Positions 36,119-43,640 of a stretch of DNA of 64,000 nucleotides are shown in pieces. The notes under the pieces are model-generated. The model was not told the origin of the DNA, ran no database searches, and saw nothing but the letters and a program-made list of their open reading frames with translations. Made by a program: the position numbers and the translations under genes. The stretch comes from Peptococcaceae bacterium BRH_c8a (GTDB taxonomy: Bacteria; Bacillota; Desulfotomaculia; Desulfotomaculales; Desulfallaceae). The stretch spans positions 1-64,000 of the forward strand of contig LADP01000015.1 in assembly GCA_000961575.1 (NCBI GenBank), in the 5' to 3' direction. Each line of letters opens with the position of its first letter. Within the stretch, counting starts at the first letter, position 1.

Positions 36119-37381
36119 ATGTCCATGACAATAACCGAAAAAATATTGGCCGCCCACGCCGGGGCCGAAACTGTGGAACCAGGGCAACTGGTCAACGTAA
36201 AAGTAGACTTGGCTCTGGGCAATGACATCACCGCCCCGGTGGCCATCCGCGAATTCGAGCGCATCGGCGTGGAAACAGTATGGGATCGGGATCGGGTGGT
36301 GCTGGTACCTGACCACTTCGTGCCCAACAAAGACATTAAATCTGCGGAGCAAGCCCTGCAACTAAGGGAATTTGCCCGCAAACACAATTTGACCAACTAC
36401 TTTGAAGTGGGTCGTATGGGCATCGAGCACTGCCTGCTCCCCGAGCAGGGACTGGTGGGCCCCGGCGACCTGGTCATCGGTGCCGACAGCCACACCTGTA
36501 CGTACGGTGGGCTGGGCGCATTCTCCACCGGGGTGGGCAGCACCGATTTGGCTGCGGCTATGGCCCTGGGGGAAACCTGGCTCAAGGTGCCCGAAAGCAT
36601 CAAGTTTGTTTATCACGGTGAACTGCCCCGCTGGGTTAGCGGCAAGGATCTGATCCTATATACAATCGGCCAAATCGGGGTGGACGGTGCCCTGTATATG
36701 GCTATGGAATTCACCGGGCCGGCGGTGGAAGGCTTAAGCATGGATGGGCGGCTGACCATGGCTAACATGGCGGTGGAAGCCGGTGCTAAAAACGGCATCG
36801 TGCCCCCGGACGAGATAACCCGCCGCTACGTGGAAGGCCGGGCCAAGCGCCCATACACCTTCTACAGCAGCGACCCCGATGCCCGGTATACCAAAGTTTA
36901 CGAATTCGACGTCAGCAAACTGGAACCCCAGGTGGCCTTCCCCCACTTGCCCGAGAATACGCGCCCGGTCAGCGAGGCTGGAGATGTCGCTATTCATCAG
37001 GTAGTCATCGGCTCCTGCACCAACGGCCGTATGGATGATCTGCGGATAGCCGCTGAGGTGCTAAAAGGGCATAAAGTTAACGACAACATCCGCCTGATTG
37101 TCATCCCCGGCACTCAGGATATTTACCTGCAAGCCATGAAAGAGGGCATCGTCGAGCAGTTTATCAATGCCGGCGCAGCGGTGAGTACCCCCACCTGCGG
37201 GCCCTGCCTGGGCGGCTACATGGGCATCCTAGCTAAGGGCGAGCGTTCACTGGCTACCACCAACCGCAACTTCGTGGGCCGCATGGGCAGCCCCGAAAGT
37301 GAAGTGTACCTGTGCAACCCGGCCGTGGCTGCCGCATCGGCAGTGCTGGGCCGCATCGCCGCACCCTGGGAGGTGGAGTAA
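36119..37381 (+). CDS. leuC: 3-isopropylmalate dehydratase large subunit
   Basis: I choose ATG 36119, nine bases after GAGGTG, over GTG 36107 inside that site. The ~420-residue length is that of the archaeal/bacterial short LeuC form. Motifs for the [4Fe-4S] aconitase fold are [40 protein letters not shown] and [20 protein letters not shown], giving the three cluster cysteines. It isomerises 2- to 3-isopropylmalate and, in the citramalate pathway, the corresponding methylmalate. It needs the small subunit encoded by the next gene. Confidence 0.94.
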   Translation: MSMTITEKILAAHAGAETVEPGQLVNVKVDLALGNDITAPVAIREFERIGVETVWDRDRVVLVPDHFVPNKDIKSAEQALQLREFARKHNLTNYFEVGRMGIEHCLLPEQGLVGPGDLVIGADSHTCTYGGLGAFSTGVGSTDLAAAMALGETWLKVPESIKFVYHGELPRWVSGKDLILYTIGQIGVDGALYMAMEFTGPAVEGLSMDGRLTMANMAVEAGAKNGIVPPDEITRRYVEGRAKRPYTFYSSDPDARYTKVYEFDVSKLEPQVAFPHLPENTRPVSEAGDVAIHQVVIGSCTNGRMDDLRIAAEVLKGHKVNDNIRLIVIPGTQDIYLQAMKEGIVEQFINAGAAVSTPTCGPCLGGYMGILAKGERSLATTNRNFVGRMGSPESEVYLCNPAVAAASAVLGRIAAPWEVE

Positions 37382-37876
37382 ATGATGATACAGGGCAAAG
37401 CGTGGAAATTCGGCGCCGACGTGGACACTGACGCCATTATTCCGGCCCGTTACTTGAATACATCTGACCCGGCAGAACTGGCTAAATACTGCATGGAGGA
37501 TGCCGACCCGGAATTCGCCAACAAGGTTAAGCCCGGCGATGTCATCGTGGCTGACAAAAACTTCGGCTGCGGTAGTTCCCGGGAGCACGCCCCCATAGCT
37601 ATTAAGGCTGCAGGGGTCGGCTGTGTAATTGCCAAGTCTTACGCCCGGATTTTTTACCGCAACGCCTTCAACATCGGGCTGCTCATTTTTGAGTCACCCG
37701 AAGCGGCGGACGGCATTAAAGAAGGCGATGAAATATCTGTAGACCCGGGGCAGGGCCTGATTAAAAACCTAACCCGCGGCGAAGAGTACCGAGCCACTCC
37801 GGTGCCGGACTTCATGCAGCAAATCATAGCCGCCGGCGGGCTAATCGATTACGTATCCCAACGGCTGAAAAAATAG
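37382..37876 (+). CDS. leuD: 3-isopropylmalate dehydratase small subunit
   Basis: 164 residues, starting at the base after the leuC stop codon, so translation is probably coupled. It shows the swivelling-domain features of Leu[41 protein letters not shown] and [17 protein letters not shown], with the GSSREHA substrate loop intact. It forms the heterodimer with LeuC. In most relatives leuB would come next; here a repeat and cimA follow. Confidence 0.94.
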   Translation: MMIQGKAWKFGADVDTDAIIPARYLNTSDPAELAKYCMEDADPEFANKVKPGDVIVADKNFGCGSSREHAPIAIKAAGVGCVIAKSYARIFYRNAFNIGLLIFESPEAADGIKEGDEISVDPGQGLIKNLTRGEEYRATPVPDFMQQIIAAGGLIDYVSQRLKK

Positions 37877-37887
37877 AAAATATTTCC

Positions 37888-37926
37888 ACCAACTTGCAAC
37901 AAATCCAACTTGCAACACCTGGCACC
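37888..37926. repeat. AACTTGCAACA repeat, partial copy
   Basis: CCACCAACTTGCAACAAATC is followed directly by a second AACTTGCAACACCTGGCACC. It lacks the opposite arm seen at 29077. It abuts the cimA ribosome binding site. Confidence 0.8.
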
Positions 37927-37942
37927 AGAGGGGGGAGCACCA

Positions 37943-39556
37943 GTGCCGACAATAGAAATTTACGATACCACGCTGCGCGACGGGGCCCAGGGCGAGGGCA
38001 TCTCTTTTTCTGCCAAGGATAAGGTGAAAATTGCCCTCAAGCTTGACGAACTGGGCTTTCATTATATTGAAGGTGGTTGGCCTGGTTCCAACCCCAAGGA
38101 CATGGCTTTCTTTGAACAAATTAAAAACCACCGGTTAAAGAACGCCCGCGTTACCGCCTTTGGCAGTACCCGGAGGCCCGGCGTTTCGGCTGACCGGGAT
38201 GAAAACCTGCAGCAAATTATCAAGGCCGGGGTGCCCGTGGCCACATTATTCGGCAAAACCTGGGACTTTCACGTGAAACAAGCTTTGCAGACAACCCTGG
38301 AAGAAAACTTGTTGATGATCAAAGAATCAATCGCGTACTTGATCGAGCAGGGTATGGAAGTAATTTACGACGCCGAACATTTCTTTGACGGCTGCTGGGC
38401 CAACCGGGATTATGCCATGACCACCCTACAGGCGGCCCGGGATGGTGGCGCCGCCCGGATAGTCCTCTGCGATACCAACGGCGGCCGACTGCCTAATGAA
38501 ATATATGAAATGGTTACCGCGGTGGCCGGCGAAATAAATGTGCCCTTGGGCATCCACTGCCACAACGACGGCGAACTGGCGGTGGCCAATTCACTGATGG
38601 CGGTGCAGGCCGGGGCGGTTCAGGTACAGGGTACCATCAACGGCTATGGAGAACGCTGCGGCAACGCCAACCTGTGCTCGATAATCCCCAACCTGGCTAT
38701 CAAATGCGGGCTGGAAAGCATCCCTGACAAAAACCTTAAGGAGATTACAGAACTCTCCCGCTTTGTTAGTGAAGTGGCCAACATGCATCCCCTGAGCAAC
38801 CAGCCTTATGTGGGGGGCAGCGCTTTCGCCCACAAGGGCGGCGTGCACGTCAGCGCTTTGCTGAAAAACCCCCGTACTTACGAACACATTGAGCCGGAAA
38901 TGGTAGGTAACCGGCGACGGGTGCTGGTATCCGAACTGAGCGGGGTCAGCAACTTGCTGTACAAATCCAAGGAACTGGATCTGGGACTGGGGCTGGAAAA
39001 GGAAGAAAACCGAAAACTACTGGAAGAGCTAAAAGAGCTGGAAAACCGGGGCTACCAGTTTGAAGGGGCCGAGGGTTCCTTTGAACTGCGCCTGCGCAAG
39101 GCCTTCCACGGTTACCAGGAGCCATTCTCCCTGGAAAACTTGAAAATACTAATTGAAATGCGTGACGGCACCGTTTACTCCGAGGCCATCATCAAAATGA
39201 ACGTGGGTGGCCGGTTGGTTCATACCGCCGCCGAAGGCAACGGCCCGGTAAACGCTTTAGACAACGCGCTGCGTAAGGCTCTGGAGGAAAACTACCCGCA
39301 AATTGCCGGTATGCAACTGGCTGACTACAAGGTGCGGGTGTTGGAAGGCACCGACGGTACCGGCGCGCTGGTAAGGGTGCTGGTGGAAACCGGCGACGGC
39401 CACTGCTCCTGGGGCACCGTGGGCGTCAGCACCAACATTATCGAGGCCAGTTGGCAGGCGCTGGTGGACAGCATCGCCTATGGCCTGCTGCGGCTGGAAA
39501 CCAAGGATGAAGAAGACCCGGAAAAGGTCACCGGCGTCTTCCGGGGTAAGTGCTAA
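37943..39556 (+). CDS. cimA: Citramalate synthase
   Basis: The start is GTG 37943 (PTIEIYDTTLRDGAQGEGIS), after GGGGGGAG; an in-frame TTG at 37910 lies in the repeat. The ~537-residue protein belongs to the LeuA superfamily but has CimA-specific features: LRDGAQGEGISFSAKDKVKI, FGSTRRPGVSADRDENLQQI and ATLFGKTWDFHVKQAL. The metal site HCHNDGELAVANSLMAV and a C-terminal regulatory domain are present. It makes (R)-citramalate from pyruvate and acetyl-CoA. With LeuCD and a LeuB this yields 2-oxobutyrate for isoleucine without threonine dehydratase, matching the Ile-type T-box at the front of the cluster. Confidence 0.93.
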   Translation: MPTIEIYDTTLRDGAQGEGISFSAKDKVKIALKLDELGFHYIEGGWPGSNPKDMAFFEQIKNHRLKNARVTAFGSTRRPGVSADRDENLQQIIKAGVPVATLFGKTWDFHVKQALQTTLEENLLMIKESIAYLIEQGMEVIYDAEHFFDGCWANRDYAMTTLQAARDGGAARIVLCDTNGGRLPNEIYEMVTAVAGEINVPLGIHCHNDGELAVANSLMAVQAGAVQVQGTINGYGERCGNANLCSIIPNLAIKCGLESIPDKNLKEITELSRFVSEVANMHPLSNQPYVGGSAFAHKGGVHVSALLKNPRTYEHIEPEMVGNRRRVLVSELSGVSNLLYKSKELDLGLGLEKEENRKLLEELKELENRGYQFEGAEGSFELRLRKAFHGYQEPFSLENLKILIEMRDGTVYSEAIIKMNVGGRLVHTAAEGNGPVNALDNALRKALEENYPQIAGMQLADYKVRVLEGTDGTGALVRVLVETGDGHCSWGTVGVSTNIIEASWQALVDSIAYGLLRLETKDEEDPEKVTGVFRGKC

Positions 39557-39668
39557 AAAGGGGACAGGCCACTTTTTACATTAACTGATCAAAGTAGTAA
39601 CGGCCGAACAAAAAGGGGACAGGTTGCTTTAATCAAGAAGTTAAAAAGCAATCTACCCTTTTTTTGTT
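39554..39668. repeat. Two copies of the AAAAAGGGGACAGG element after cimA
   Basis: AAAAAGGGGACAGGCCACTT (from 39557) is followed by AAAAAGGGGACAGGTTGCTT (39609-39628). The second pairs imperfectly with AAGCAATCTACCCTTTTTTT, forming a terminator-like hairpin ending near 39666. It could end the ilv-leu-cimA transcript. The rest of the 427-bp gap holds the gene remnant and the riboswitch listed next. Confidence 0.7.
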
Positions 39669-39735
39669 GTTTACTGTCACTTTATTGTCACCAATGGTAA
39701 GGTTAATTTTGAAGTAATTATTTTCAATAGATTTG

Positions 39736-39840
39736 TTATAATTTTACTTTTATTTCATCCGCGGCAGCGATACCAGGAATCACTGTTTTGACAAGCGACA
39801 TAGTTAATACAAATATTAGCAACGTTTATTTCTTAAACAT
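39736..39840 (-). pseudogene. Remnant of a secreted protein gene: signal peptide with in-frame stop
   Basis: GGAGGG lies five bases before ATG 39840, and the frame reads M-F-K-K-stop-TLLIFVLTMSLVKTVIPG-IAAADEIKVKL-stop. The pieces form a complete signal peptide with an A-A-A-D cleavage region, interrupted by TAA at codon 5 and ending about 35 codons in. Secreted copper-amine-oxidase-N-type proteins of this lineage often start their mature part with similar short words, but identity of the lost protein cannot be told. It sits directly behind a riboswitch-terminator unit. Confidence 0.65.
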
Positions 39841-39867
39841 GATAACCCTCCATTTTGATGTTTTAAC

Positions 39868-39904
39868 AAAAAAGCTTACCCCGCGTGAAAAAACAGGATA
39901 AGCT
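39868..39904 (-). terminator. Terminator of the c-di-GMP-like riboswitch
   Basis: On the minus strand AGCTTATCC pairs with GGGTAAGCT (one G-T pair) and is followed by TTTTTT. It lies between the aptamer-like sequence and the remnant gene start, as expected for a riboswitch expression platform. Confidence 0.75.
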
Positions 39905-39914
39905 ATCTGCTCTA

Positions 39915-40006
39915 TTATGCATGTACCTTCGGTAACCCTGCTGTCATTGCAGTTTTCCTGCCTTAGACCCGTGGCTTCTAATTCTATCCCTGTGACTCCG
40001 GTTTGA
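39915..40006 (-). promoter_or_regulatory. c-di-GMP-I (GEMM) riboswitch-like element, 5' half degenerate
   Basis: On the minus strand GAAGCCACGGGTCTAAGG and ATGACAGCAGGGTTACCGA (positions about 39980 down to 39928) match the 3' half of the GEMM-I aptamer very closely. Upstream, GGTCAAACC could pair its GGT with the ACC of GGGTTACC as in the first stem, but the expected GNRA-capped hairpin and the ACGCAAAGCC segment are not intact. This 5' part is also the coding end of the histidine kinase gene (its last codons and stop). The element may be truncated or non-functional. Confidence 0.65.
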
Positions 40007-41474
40007 CCTCGATGTAAAAGGCGGCGCCGTCATTTTCGTTGGCCGCTCGAATGGTGACCTGGTGATAATAAAGAATTTGTTTTACTATGGCTAGGCCCAG
40101 GCCGAATTCGCCGTTTAAGCCCGATTGGTAACGTTCAAATATTTTTTCCACTGCTTCCGGCTCCAGGGGGGGCCCGTCGTTCCAAATTCGAAGCTGACCG
40201 TGATTACAGCCGGATGGGTGGTAAAGCAGGAATTCCACCCGCTCTTTGGCGTAGCGAACCTGGTTGTCCAGTAGGTTCTCCAAGGCCACACTCCATTGTT
40301 CACGGTCGCCGCTGATTTGTAGCGGTTCCAGGTTAACTTCCCAGACCAGACCGGAGCGCCGGTACTTGAACCGCTGTACATGATCGTGCACCAGTTTGGC
40401 TAAATCAAATATTTCATGCCGCCGTTCCCGGCCCTGCAGGTAATTAAGCTTGGTTAACTGCAGCAGGTCGCGGATGCGTTTTTCCAACCGCTCGGCTTCT
40501 TTGTCAATTACTTCTACGCTGCCTTCCAGGGTGTTCCGCGGGTAGATGCCGTCTTTAATAGACTGCACATAGCTGCGGATTACCATCACCGGAGTCTTTA
40601 ATTCGTGGGAAACGTGCTGCAGTAGGTTTTGCTGGGCCCGATCCTGCTGCACCAACCGCTGGCGCATGTTTTCAAAGGAACGGGCCAGCCTACCGATTTC
40701 GTCCTGCCGATCCAGATTGAATGGTTGGTGCCAGTCCCGCTCGGCGATGCGGGCGGCGTGTTTTTCCATCTGCACCAACGGTGCGGAAAGGTAACGCGCC
40801 AGCCACAGCGAGGGTAGCCAACTGAGCATTATTAAACCCAGCATCATTAGCAAAAGGTTGCGGAACATATCAGCCACCAAGTCATTGCGGTAACTGCTCC
40901 AGGAGTAGGATACCAGGTAGCCCGGTTCTTCCTGGAATTCCTGCTTGCTAACCACGTAGAAAAGGATCCGGTCGTCAATTTCCCGGCTGTACCTTTGCAC
41001 TTCTTCCTTCTGACTGAGGGCATCATTTTCCACCAGTTGGTAAAAAGATTCAGGCAGCGACGGGGGGCGAAATCGAAAATCCTTTGTAATTACCAGGTGC
41101 TGCACCGCCGGTACTCCCCGTTTGGAGATGGGGTGCCCCGGTAGTAGTTCCCCGGGGGTGAGTATGCGCACTCCAATGTCGGGCTGCCCGGCATCGGAGT
41201 TGGATGGAAAGAAACGCATAAAAACGTCTGGTTCGGCCTGACCGGTTCCGGTGCTATTTTGTTCTACTTCACGATACAGAATATTGTCATCCCGATTCCT
41301 GGTGTCCCGAAAAAAGGTAAGGTTTTGTTGGGAATCTTCAAGAAGATGGAAAACCTGCCGGGTGAAAAAATTTTGCAGTGTCCAGGGAAGAAATACTGCC
41401 ATCAGGGAAAATACGCATAGGGTGATAACAGCGCACACCAGCCAGATTTGCACCGCCAAGGGCAGATTTTTCAT
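39984..41474 (-). CDS. Two-component sensor histidine kinase
   Basis: A 496-residue membrane kinase. Two membrane segments (residues ~10-30 and ~205-225) enclose an extracytoplasmic sensor of about 175 residues. A HAMP linker (EKHAARIAERDWHQPFNLDR, EIGRLARSFENMRQRL) leads to the H-box VSHELKTPVMVIRSYVQS (phospho-His near residue 290). The ATPase part has the N-box ENLLDNQVRYAKERVEF and G-boxes around WNDGPP and GEFGLGLAIVKQIL. It overlaps the response regulator gene by 4 bp and lies downstream of the export operon, which it may control. Its last codons double as part of a c-di-GMP-I-like aptamer. The signal is unknown. Confidence 0.9.
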   Translation of the reverse strand: MKNLPLAVQIWLVCAVITLCVFSLMAVFLPWTLQNFFTRQVFHLLEDSQQNLTFFRDTRNRDDNILYREVEQNSTGTGQAEPDVFMRFFPSNSDAGQPDIGVRILTPGELLPGHPISKRGVPAVQHLVITKDFRFRPPSLPESFYQLVENDALSQKEEVQRYSREIDDRILFYVVSKQEFQEEPGYLVSYSWSSYRNDLVADMFRNLLLMMLGLIMLSWLPSLWLARYLSAPLVQMEKHAARIAERDWHQPFNLDRQDEIGRLARSFENMRQRLVQQDRAQQNLLQHVSHELKTPVMVIRSYVQSIKDGIYPRNTLEGSVEVIDKEAERLEKRIRDLLQLTKLNYLQGRERRHEIFDLAKLVHDHVQRFKYRRSGLVWEVNLEPLQISGDREQWSVALENLLDNQVRYAKERVEFLLYHPSGCNHGQLRIWNDGPPLEPEAVEKIFERYQSGLNGEFGLGLAIVKQILYYHQVTIRAANENDGAAFYIEVKPESQG

Positions 41475-42157
41475 GGCTTCACCAGCCTGTAACCGTATCC
41501 GTAAAGGGTTTCCAGCCGCAAGTTAGGCATTTTTTTACGCAGCCTGCGCACCAGGTCGTCCACCACCCGGTCGGAGCCAAAATAGTCGGCACTCCAAACG
41601 TGCCGCAGCACCTGCTCCCGGTCCAGGGCCTGTCCCAGGTTGCAGCCCAGGAACAGTAGCAGGTCGAATTCCTTGGCTGTCAGTTCCAGCAGGCAACCGT
41701 TATCCGATACGGTACGAGATTGAGTGTCGATGTGGTAAGACCCCCAGTCGAATACCTGCCTGGCGGGTTCTTTTGAGGCATTGGCGGTTGGGCCGTAAAC
41801 TCGCTCCAGTAGTTTGCGGGTGCGGATTACCAGTTCCCGGGGCAAAAACGGTTTGGGCAGGTAATCGTCACTACCCATTTCCAGTCCCACAATGCGGTCG
41901 ATATCCTCGTCCCGGGCGGAAATAAATATCACCGGCATTTGGTGGTCACCTGCTTTTATCTCTCTGAGCAGCTGGTAACCGTCCAGCCCGGGCAGCATGA
42001 TGTCCAAGATCCACAGGTGCGGGCGCTGGTCGATGGCCTGGTGGGCCTGGTGCCCGTCAGTAAATGATTGCACTTGCCAGCCTTCCTTTTCCAGGTACGA
42101 GGTGAGCACCCGGTTCAGGTTTTTTTCATCTTCCACCAGATATACACGGTATGACAT
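41471..42157 (-). CDS. OmpR/PhoB-family response regulator
   Basis: I choose ATG 42157 (MSYRVYLVEDEKNLNRVLTS), six bases after AAGGTG, over GTG 42166. The ~228-residue protein has a receiver domain with the acidic pair VEDE, the phospho-acceptor Asp in LWILDIMLPGLDGYQLL, ISARDE and the Lys of DDYLPKPF. A C-terminal winged-helix domain follows (LELTAKEFDLLLFLGCNLGQ, then YFGSDRVVDDLVRRLRKKMP). It presumably binds DNA as a dimer after phosphorylation by the kinase encoded next (4-bp overlap), with the export operon just upstream as a plausible target. Confidence 0.92.
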   Translation of the reverse strand: MSYRVYLVEDEKNLNRVLTSYLEKEGWQVQSFTDGHQAHQAIDQRPHLWILDIMLPGLDGYQLLREIKAGDHQMPVIFISARDEDIDRIVGLEMGSDDYLPKPFLPRELVIRTRKLLERVYGPTANASKEPARQVFDWGSYHIDTQSRTVSDNGCLLELTAKEFDLLLFLGCNLGQALDREQVLRHVWSADYFGSDRVVDDLVRRLRKKMPNLRLETLYGYGYRLVKP

Positions 42158-42175
42158 GTTCTTCACCTTTTTTAT

Positions 42176-42203
42176 CAGGAGTCAGCATTCAGGAGTCAGT
42201 ACT
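42176..42203. repeat. TCAGGAGTCAG-family repeat copy
   Basis: TCAGGAGTCAGCATTCAGGA and GTCAGTAC lie immediately upstream of the response regulator gene. Confidence 0.75.
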
Positions 42204-42208
42204 TGATT

Positions 42209-42259
42209 CTAAGCGAATTGAAGAATCTAAGATCCTTCGCTAACGCTCAGGATGGCAGT
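42209..42259. repeat. GTCATCCTGAGCG palindromic repeat, inverted orientation
   Basis: GAAGAATCTAAGATCCTTCG followed by CTAACGCTCAGGATGGCAG is the reverse complement of the copy at 32594, with a few changes at the outer arm. Confidence 0.82.
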
Positions 42260-42298
42260 CTAAAGTCTATTTCCAGAGTAGCCATAGGATTTTAAACC

Positions 42299-42329
42299 GT
42301 AGGGGCACCCGCAAGGGGTGCCCCTACGA
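42299..42329. terminator. GTAGGGGCACCC palindrome, possible terminator of the export operon
   Basis: GTAGGGGCACCC and GGGTGCCCCTAC form a 12-bp perfect hairpin with a short loop. There is no T-run, so it may be another dispersed palindrome. It lies 37 bp past the end of the TolC-like gene. Confidence 0.6.
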
Positions 42330-42365
42330 CAGTACATACTACTCTTTACTGCGGAATTTTTATGA

Positions 42366-43613
42366 TTAGTTGACCATTATGCCATCTTCCGCCAGTTCCA
42401 GGGCGCGGCAGAGTAAGTAAAAACTATACCCGGCGGAAACACTTTTATCCTTCGCATTCTGGCAGTTCAATACGCTTTGCAGCAGATCCAGCCTAGATAG
42501 TCGCCCCATCCGGTATCTTATTTCATCCCATTCATAACTCTGCTGCGCGTAGGCATAGTTGATTTGGGAAACCTGGTAGTCTTCCTGCCTGGCTTGCACA
42601 TCTGTAATCAGGTTGTTTACCCTTTCATTTAAGGCCAGTCTTTCTTCCGCTAACTGCAGTTTCATTTCCTTGATTTCCAACTCCAGTATATCATGCTCGT
42701 AATCAGATTCACTCACCGAGTCCAGGTCGTCCTTCTTCTTATCCAAATCCCTCTGTAAAGCTGCCAGCGCGTCATAATCCCTGGCGGTTTTAGATTTTAA
42801 AGCGTCTATATTGGGTAATTCAATCGATTCCTGCACCTCAAAATGGGCCAGTGTCAGTTCATCTTCATATTCCCTGCCCATCATATCGTTTAAATTGCCT
42901 TTTTGGGTGTTAATTAATTTGCCCAGTTCAATACTCTCCCTGTCCAACTGCCTGACTTCCATGGCCAAGCTGTCTACTGCCGCCTGACTGGTTCGGCCCA
43001 ACTGCAGTTTTTTATTTTCTATCTCAAGCCGGCTCTGCTTCAATTCTTGTTCTATGTATAGCGCCTGCAGATTTCCTGCTTGGTTTAATATGGTGGTGTA
43101 CACCTGGGCTACAATATATACCAGTTGTTTTTCATAATTATCTTCCGCCGCCACCGTATCGTCATATTTATCTTCGGCGTCTTTTTTCTGATCCACAGTC
43201 GAATCCATCTGTTCAGACTGCCGGTCCATTTCATCCTCAATTTGCCTTATTTCTTCCTGAATCTCATTCATTCTGACCAGAATTTCGGAGGTATCTCCCT
43301 CGGTCTCGTTTAACTCTTTTTCCAATGCGGAGTATTCATTGCTTAAACTGTCGTACTTATACCAGAGACTGTTTGATTCGTAATTGGTTTCATTGTACCG
43401 GTCTTGCGCCTGGTACAATTGGTATCTCGCTTTTTCTTTATTTATTTCGTACCTGGTCATGGTTCTGCTGTTCTTAACGGTTAGTTCCACAGCCTGCTCC
43501 AAGGTCACTACATTAACGGCCGCATCTTCTACAGCCGCATTTCCTTCGGCATCGGCGCGGTTAATACCGCCCAGCGCATTAAGCGTGACCAATAAGACCA
43601 ATATTAAGAACAT
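42366..43613 (-). CDS. TolC-like (outer membrane efflux family) protein
   Basis: 415 residues with an N-terminal signal (MFLILVLLVTLNALGGINRA). The mature protein is almost entirely helical and coiled-coil: TLEQAVELTVKNSRTMTRYE near the start and INYAYAQQSYEWDEIRYRMG and LSRLDLLQSVLNCQNAK near the end. This is the duplicated-helix pattern of the TolC/OEP family, with a large Glu/Asp/Lys-rich coiled insert in the first half. Such proteins also occur in monoderm Firmicutes, where their role is unclear. The start region is odd: the codon with a good site, ATG 43625, reads M-K-A-K-C-S-stop, whereas one extra A would join it to this frame. It is the last gene of the export operon. Confidence 0.75.
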   Translation of the reverse strand: MFLILVLLVTLNALGGINRADAEGNAAVEDAAVNVVTLEQAVELTVKNSRTMTRYEINKEKARYQLYQAQDRYNETNYESNSLWYKYDSLSNEYSALEKELNETEGDTSEILVRMNEIQEEIRQIEDEMDRQSEQMDSTVDQKKDAEDKYDDTVAAEDNYEKQLVYIVAQVYTTILNQAGNLQALYIEQELKQSRLEIENKKLQLGRTSQAAVDSLAMEVRQLDRESIELGKLINTQKGNLNDMMGREYEDELTLAHFEVQESIELPNIDALKSKTARDYDALAALQRDLDKKKDDLDSVSESDYEHDILELEIKEMKLQLAEERLALNERVNNLITDVQARQEDYQVSQINYAYAQQSYEWDEIRYRMGRLSRLDLLQSVLNCQNAKDKSVSAGYSFYLLCRALELAEDGIMVN

Positions 43614-43640
43614 TTGGCTTTCATCCGTATTCCACCTTTA

